A DNA stretch of 64,000 nucleotides from an uncultured Pseudomonadales bacterium. Lineage in GTDB: Bacteria > Pseudomonadota > Gammaproteobacteria > Pseudomonadales > Azotimanducaceae. The position numbers and the translations under genes were made by a program. The notes under the pieces are model-generated. The model did no database searches. It was given only the letters and a program-made list of their open reading frames with translations, and was not told the DNA's origin. Below, piece by piece: positions 59,531 to 64,000 of the stretch; within the stretch, counting starts at the first letter, position 1, and each line of letters starts with the position of its first letter. The DNA lies in assembly GCA_938017975.1 (NCBI GenBank), contig CALIKQ010000038.1, positions 1 to 64,000 of the forward strand. The letters run 5' to 3'.

Positions 59531-60773
59531 CGACTGGCTGACGTACGTCAGCAGTCTGCACCCGATTGCTTGGGACCTTACTCTCGACCGGGTTAAACAA
59601 GTCGCGGCCACGCTGGAAGTCCTGCGTCCGGCCCAGACCGTTATCCTTGTTGCTGGGACCAACGGCAAGGGTTCGTGTTGCGAGGCCATCTCGATGCTCG
59701 CAGAGCGCGCTGGACTTCGCGTAGGTTTGAGTACGAGCCCCCATCTTCAGAAATTTAACGAGCGTATTCGAATTGACGGCAAGATGGTGAGCGACGACAC
59801 CATTGTGCGCGCCTTCGAGCGCATTGAGCGTGCGCGGGCAGGGGTGACCCTCAGTTATTTTGAATTTTCCTGCCTGGCGGCCTTGCTCATTTTTAAAGCG
59901 GCGGATCTTGATGTCGCTGTTTTAGAAATTGGGCTCGGCGGTCGATTAGATGCGATGAATATCGTGGATCCTGACTTGACCGTCATTCTACCCATTGCGC
60001 TTGATCATCAGGATTACCTGGGTGACAACCGAGAGGACATTGGGCGAGAAAAAGCAGGAATTTTGAGGCGCGGCTGTCCCTTGGTCTTAGCCGATCCGGA
60101 GCCCCCCGAAAGTATTCTTGTCGAGGCCCAGCGTCTAGGGGCACCGGTTTTGAGAATCAACGAGGCATTCTATTGGCGCACGGAGGGCGTGCAATGGACC
60201 GACCGGTCCGGAACGCTTCGTCAATGTGCGGAGGCCCATTGGCCCCCAGCTTTACCCAAGGAGAGTCTTGCTGCTGCGCTGCAGGTCGTGTCCTTAAAGA
60301 TCGATGTTGATTCAGAATCGATTGGGCAGCTTAGAAATTTAGCGTTGCTGGGCCGAATGACAAAAATTCTGGTCGGGGATACCCCAGTCTATCTCGACGT
60401 AGCGCACAACCCGCATGCGGCCGAACACTTGGCCAGGCGTCTTCAGGCATTAGGAGTGCAGTCATTTCGGGCGGTGGTTGGAATGTATGCTGATAAGGAT
60501 GCCCGCGCTGTATTACGCGCGCTGGCGCCTCTGGTATCGGGTTGGTATTTCGCGGCCGTTGATGAAAGTCGAGCGCTCGCGCCAGACCAACTTCGATTGG
60601 CCATGCCGGACTCTGCCGTAGGAACCTCGGAGATCTATTCCGAAATTGCCGCGGCTTTGGCGAGCGCATTGTCCGATTGCCCGCAATCTGAGTCGATTGT
60701 TGTTTTCGGTTCTTTCCCTGTGGTTGGGGAAGCCTTAGAATACTTAGCAGGGCAAGTTCAAGCTGGGTCGTAA
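59514..60773 (+). CDS. folC: Folylpolyglutamate/dihydrofolate synthase
   Basis: A 419-residue Mur-ligase-like enzyme. The P-loop is in AGTNGKGSCCEAI, followed by LSTSPHLQKFNERIRI. The DHF-binding and Lys-carbamylation region spans LEIGLGGRLDAMN, and the C-terminal domain has DVAHNPHAAEHLARRL. It adds glutamate to dihydropteroate and folates. The ATG lies inside the end of trpA (17-base overlap), so translation is coupled to trpA rather than to accD as in many relatives. Confidence 0.94.
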   Translation: MQRSLDDWLTYVSSLHPIAWDLTLDRVKQVAATLEVLRPAQTVILVAGTNGKGSCCEAISMLAERAGLRVGLSTSPHLQKFNERIRIDGKMVSDDTIVRAFERIERARAGVTLSYFEFSCLAALLIFKAADLDVAVLEIGLGGRLDAMNIVDPDLTVILPIALDHQDYLGDNREDIGREKAGILRRGCPLVLADPEPPESILVEAQRLGAPVLRINEAFYWRTEGVQWTDRSGTLRQCAEAHWPPALPKESLAAALQVVSLKIDVDSESIGQLRNLALLGRMTKILVGDTPVYLDVAHNPHAAEHLARRLQALGVQSFRAVVGMYADKDARAVLRALAPLVSGWYFAAVDESRALAPDQLRLAMPDSAVGTSEIYSEIAAALASALSDCPQSESIVVFGSFPVVGEALEYLAGQVQAGS

Positions 60774-60776
60774 ACC

Positions 60777-61331
60777 TTGGAAGAAAAACTCAAACATCGG
60801 ATAGTCGGCGCAATCGTCTTGACGGCGCTGGCCGTCATCTTTGTACCGATGATTTTTGATGGTTCTGAGCAAGCCCGAGAGGCTTATCGAGTTGAAATAC
60901 CGACAGGACCAGGCTTCAAGCGAGATACTCGGATTTCGGTTGCTGAAATCCGTACCGAAATGCGCTCCCGAGAGCGAGCCAGCGCAGCAAAGATGCCCCT
61001 TGAGGTCGTTGATCCAGAAGATGGCTCTGCCCAGGGAGGTGAGATCCTCGATCAAAATGGCCTACCGATCGGTTGGAGTCTTCAAGTTGCTAGTTTCAGA
61101 GACCAAGAGAATGCTGTTCGTCTGCGCGCGAAGATTAGAGCGCTGGGTCACGGTAGCTACGTACTAAGAAGTGCGACCAATGAAGGTTTGTTTTTTCAGG
61201 TACTAGTCGGGCCATCATTGGATAAAGAGCAATTGCGGATGACCGGACAAGCGTTAGCGTCCGAGCTAGACCTTGCAGTTCAGATCGTGCGTTATCGCGT
61301 CGAAGATGACGCCAATCAGATCGAGGGCTGA
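60777..61331 (+). CDS. dedD: SPOR-domain cell-division protein, DedD-like
   Basis: A 184-residue protein: short basic N-terminus (EEKLKHR), one membrane helix (IVGAIVLTALAVIFVPMIF, about residues 9-27), a charged linker, and a C-terminal SPOR domain (WSLQVASFRDQENAVRLRAKIRALGHGSYV...) that binds denuded peptidoglycan at the septum. The TTG start is three bases after the folC stop. The location between folC and cvpA is the classic one for DedD. Confidence 0.87.
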   Translation: MEEKLKHRIVGAIVLTALAVIFVPMIFDGSEQAREAYRVEIPTGPGFKRDTRISVAEIRTEMRSRERASAAKMPLEVVDPEDGSAQGGEILDQNGLPIGWSLQVASFRDQENAVRLRAKIRALGHGSYVLRSATNEGLFFQVLVGPSLDKEQLRMTGQALASELDLAVQIVRYRVEDDANQIEG

Positions 61332-61334
61332 AGC

Positions 61335-61844
61335 ATGGACTTAGCACCCCTTGATTGGATCATTATTGGCGTGCTAACTCTTTCGACAGTGCTTTCAATT
61401 TTCCGCGGCTTTGTGCGAGAAGCATTGGCCCTTGGAAGTTGGGTCCTTGCGATCATAGTGGCTCGGTGGTTTGTTGATCCTCTTTCGTCAATGCTGGCGC
61501 CCATTGTGTCGCAAAGTGCTATTCGAATGCTGGTTGCTTACGGACTTTTGATTCTCGCAACACTGATTCTTTGCGGGTTACTGACGAGACTGTTCGGGGC
61601 TTTGATTAAGATGTCCGGACTCAGCCTTCTCGATCGAGGCTTGGGAATGATCTTTGGATTCCTGAGGGGCTGCTTGCTTGTGCTACTGGCTATTATGGCG
61701 CTGTACTATTGGACATCCGCTGCATCGGGGGCAGCTTGGCAGTCATCCATTTTAATCCCCTACTTTTTAGAGGCGATGGAGTACCTGAAGCCACTGGTTC
61801 TTGAGCAGTCCAGTCAATTAATCCAAAACTTGAAAGAGGCCTAG
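61335..61844 (+). CDS. cvpA: CvpA family membrane protein
   Basis: A 169-residue protein with four membrane helices. LDWIIIGVLTLSTVLSIFRGFVREALALGSWVLA is the conserved first half (RGFxRE motif). CvpA is needed for colicin V production and for envelope stress resistance in E. coli; the mechanism is not known. It starts three bases after dedD and ends four bases before purF. Confidence 0.93.
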   Translation: MDLAPLDWIIIGVLTLSTVLSIFRGFVREALALGSWVLAIIVARWFVDPLSSMLAPIVSQSAIRMLVAYGLLILATLILCGLLTRLFGALIKMSGLSLLDRGLGMIFGFLRGCLLVLLAIMALYYWTSAASGAAWQSSILIPYFLEAMEYLKPLVLEQSSQLIQNLKEA

Positions 61845-61848
61845 CGGT

Positions 61849-63360
61849 ATGTGTGGTGTTGTGGGAATGGTTGGTCGATCGCGTGTGAGTTTTGACTTAT
61901 ACGATGCAATTTCGATGCTACAGCATCGGGGTCAAGATGCTGCAGGCATTGTGACATGCGAGGGCGATCGCTTAACCCTCCGAAAAGAGAACGGATTGAT
62001 TCGAGATGTCTTTAATCAAGTTCAGCTCGATGGCCTGGTGGGTAAGATGGGGCTCGCGCACGTTCGATACCCCACGGCCGGAAGCGCGAGCTCTGCTGAG
62101 GCGCAACCCATGTATGTCAATTCGCCGTTCGGGATTTGTATGGCCCACAACGGCAATCTAATCAATGCAGGACAATTAAACGAGGACCTTTTTCGCTCGG
62201 ATCGTCGTCATATTAATACCAGTAGTGATTCAGAAGTCTTACTAAATGTGTTTGCCCATGAGTTGCATGATGTTGCCGGTTTGAGACTTAAACCCGAGGA
62301 CGTATTCGAAACTGTGCGGCGGGTTCATGAGCGGGCGGTAGGCGCTTATGCGGTAGTGACCTTAATCACGGGCTATGGGTTGGTTGGTTTTCGTGATCCA
62401 AATGGCATAAGGCCTTTGGTGTTGGGTCAGCGGTCTTCGGCAAACGGAATCGAATACATGTTGGCATCAGAAAGTGTTGCACTGAGTGTTTTAGGCTTTG
62501 AGCTGATGGATGACATCGCGCCAGGAGAAGCCATATACATTGAATCGAATGGCCGACTTCATCGTAAGCAGTGCGCGACGTCGACGCGTTGGTCTCCTTG
62601 CATCTTTGAACATGTGTATTTGGCCCGACCTGATTCGATCATGGATGGGATCTCAGTCTATAAAGCTCGGCTGAAAATGGGCGAGAAGCTTGCGGATAAA
62701 ATTCTCAGACTCTGGCCCGAGCATGATATTGATGTGGTCATTCCGATTCCCGACACCAGTTGCACCGCAGCGCTGCCAATGGCGCATCGACTCAATGTTA
62801 AATATCGTGAGGGACTGATCAAAAACCGCTATGTGGGTAGAACGTTTATTATGCCGGGTCAAGAAGAGCGGTATAAGTCGGTACGTCGAAAGCTCAATCC
62901 GGTGGAACTTGAATTTCGAGGTAAGAATGTGCTTTTGGTGGACGATTCGATCGTTCGCGGCACAACGTCCAAACAAATCGTGCAAATGGCAAGAGATGCC
63001 GGTGCGCGCCGTGTCTATCTGGCCTCTGCAGCGCCACCTGTTCGATACCCGAATGTCTACGGTATTGATATGCCTGCTGCTCAAGAATTTGCTGCACATG
63101 CGCAGACTGAGGCGGAAATAGAGGCTTATATTGGGGTTGATTGGTTGATCTATCAGGATTTAGAGGATCTCAAGGATTGTGCAGCGGGCATTAATCCGAA
63201 TATTGAGGCATTTGATTGTTCTGTATTCGATGGTGTTTACGTGACAGAGGGCGTCGATGCGCAGTACCTTGAGCAGATTGAACAACAACGAAATGACCAG
63301 GCAAAGCAGCATCGTTCAGCTGCGACTCGGGAAATTATCGAGATGCATAACCATCAATAA
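61849..63360 (+). CDS. purF: Amidophosphoribosyltransferase
   Basis: A 503-residue enzyme of purine synthesis. The nucleophile Cys2 directly follows Met1 (MCGVVGMVG), with no propeptide, as in E. coli. The glutaminase site shows AHNGNLIN, and the PRPP motif is VLLVDDSIVRGTTSKQIV. NRYVGRTFI is the flexible loop. It transfers glutamine ammonia to PRPP. It is the last biosynthetic gene of the block, 15 bases before the MoxR gene, whose co-transcription is possible. Confidence 0.95.
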   Translation: MCGVVGMVGRSRVSFDLYDAISMLQHRGQDAAGIVTCEGDRLTLRKENGLIRDVFNQVQLDGLVGKMGLAHVRYPTAGSASSAEAQPMYVNSPFGICMAHNGNLINAGQLNEDLFRSDRRHINTSSDSEVLLNVFAHELHDVAGLRLKPEDVFETVRRVHERAVGAYAVVTLITGYGLVGFRDPNGIRPLVLGQRSSANGIEYMLASESVALSVLGFELMDDIAPGEAIYIESNGRLHRKQCATSTRWSPCIFEHVYLARPDSIMDGISVYKARLKMGEKLADKILRLWPEHDIDVVIPIPDTSCTAALPMAHRLNVKYREGLIKNRYVGRTFIMPGQEERYKSVRRKLNPVELEFRGKNVLLVDDSIVRGTTSKQIVQMARDAGARRVYLASAAPPVRYPNVYGIDMPAAQEFAAHAQTEAEIEAYIGVDWLIYQDLEDLKDCAAGINPNIEAFDCSVFDGVYVTEGVDAQYLEQIEQQRNDQAKQHRSAATREIIEMHNHQ

Positions 63361-63375
63361 GCCGAAGGTGGCCGC

Positions 63376-64000
63376 GTGAACAATTCGTTAACCCAAGTTG
63401 TCGATGCACTGAAAGGTGTGTTGCTGGGTAAGGAGCACGAGGTCCAATTAGCCTTAGCAACCCTGTTAGCAGGCGGACATCTACTGATCGAGGATTTGCC
63501 AGGGATGGGCAAGACAACCCTCGCTCTAGGTCTTTCTCGAGTACTAGGGTTATCGCATCGCCGGGTTCAGTTTACGGTTGACGTCTTGCCCAGTGATATC
63601 ACCGGTATGTCGATGTATCGTAAAGAGACGGAGACCTTCGAGTTTCTTCCTGGACCTATTTTCAGCCACTTGCTACTCACCGATGAAATCAATCGTGCGA
63701 TGCCTAAAACGCAAAGTGCGCTGCTTGAAGCGATGGAAGAAATGACGGTTTCCCAGGATGGTGAGACCCACGCATTGCCTCGTCCATTTTTCGTTATCGC
63801 GACTCAAAACCCCTATCATCACTCCGGCACCTATCCCTTGCCTGAGTCGCAGCTGGATCGTTTTTTAATGTCTATCGAAATGGGATATCCGGATGCGACC
63901 TCTGAGCGGCAGCTGCTGAGTGCTGGAGATCAGCGTGGTCACGCAACAGAGCTTCCAGTTTTGTGCTCCCCAGACCAGATTTTGGCCTTTCACACTGAGG
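63376..64000 (+). CDS. MoxR family AAA+ ATPase, N-terminal part
   Basis: The frame starts at a GTG (VNNSLTQVVDALKGVLLGKE) and runs open to the window edge, about 208 residues. The Walker A is GMGKTT (residues 43-48). LPSDITG, FLPGPIFSHLLLTDEINRA (Walker B) and the sensor region ATQNPYHHSGTYPLPESQLDRF are all of the MoxR type. MoxR ATPases usually act with VWA-domain and DUF58 proteins, whose genes may follow outside the window. It starts 15 bases after purF. Confidence 0.88.
   Translation, partial: MNNSLTQVVDALKGVLLGKEHEVQLALATLLAGGHLLIEDLPGMGKTTLALGLSRVLGLSHRRVQFTVDVLPSDITGMSMYRKETETFEFLPGPIFSHLLLTDEINRAMPKTQSALLEAMEEMTVSQDGETHALPRPFFVIATQNPYHHSGTYPLPESQLDRFLMSIEMGYPDATSERQLLSAGDQRGHATELPVLCSPDQILAFHTE

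Overview
The window looks like an ordinary stretch of chromosome from a gammaproteobacterium of roughly even base composition. The best evidence is the block fimV-truA-trpF-trpB-trpA-folC-dedD-cvpA-purF at the right end and the divergent gltA / sdhCDAB-sucAB-lpdA-sucCD TCA cluster in the middle. The several acyl-CoA enzymes, the Fe(II)/2-oxoglutarate oxygenases and the arsenate export pair would fit a free-living aquatic heterotroph, but the species cannot be named from sequence alone. I see no tRNA, rRNA, transposase, integrase, CRISPR array or defence island.

Layout. 1-12.4 kb: accessory genes, namely a truncated TauD-like dioxygenase, a metallophosphoesterase, a PRISE-like reductase, a fused double CoA-transferase, a Pit phosphate transporter with its DUF47 partner, an arsenate module (ArsJ plus its dedicated GAPDH), a small membrane protein resembling hydroxylaminobenzene mutase, and a phytanoyl-CoA dioxygenase-like protein. 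12.7-18.8 kb: a DUF5916 outer-membrane protein, a crotonase, an aldehyde dehydrogenase and a GNAT acetyltransferase. 18.9-25.8 kb: a tightly packed run leuC-leuD-cimA-galT-like, then an F420/flavin-type LLM oxidoreductase overlapping mtnA. 26.3-29.3 kb: a DUF3014 protein, a CaiB/BaiF CoA-transferase and a second crotonase. 29.3-32.7 kb: the inner-membrane half of a type I secretion system. 32.9-35.7 kb: gltA, a cyclophilin and a 2-hydroxyacid dehydrogenase. 36.0-47.5 kb: the complete sdh-suc-lpd TCA operon, closed by a strong terminator. 47.6-50.9 kb: htpG behind a near-perfect heat-shock promoter, then sixA and a DUF4892 protein. 50.9-53.8 kb: folE, aroC and asd. 53.9-63.4 kb: the fimV...purF block. 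A MoxR ATPase runs off the right edge.

How the genes work together. The gltA/sdh/suc/lpd set covers the cycle from citrate formation and from 2-oxoglutarate to fumarate. leuCD with cimA suggests a pyruvate-plus-acetyl-CoA (citramalate) entry into isoleucine synthesis. The GAPDH-ArsJ pair would trap arsenate as 1-arseno-3-phosphoglycerate and export it, next to a phosphate importer that is a probable arsenate entry route. The trp genes, aroC, asd, folE, folC and purF are biosynthetic housekeeping.

I found no clear, wholly new system. The items most worth a second look are the arsenate/phosphate neighbourhood, the half-degenerate double CoA-transferase, the leuCD-cimA-galT-like run with an altered GalT active-site motif, the heat-shock promoter of htpG, the absence of accD from its usual place, the Asp60-to-Glu change in TrpA and a hairpin between sucB and lpdA.
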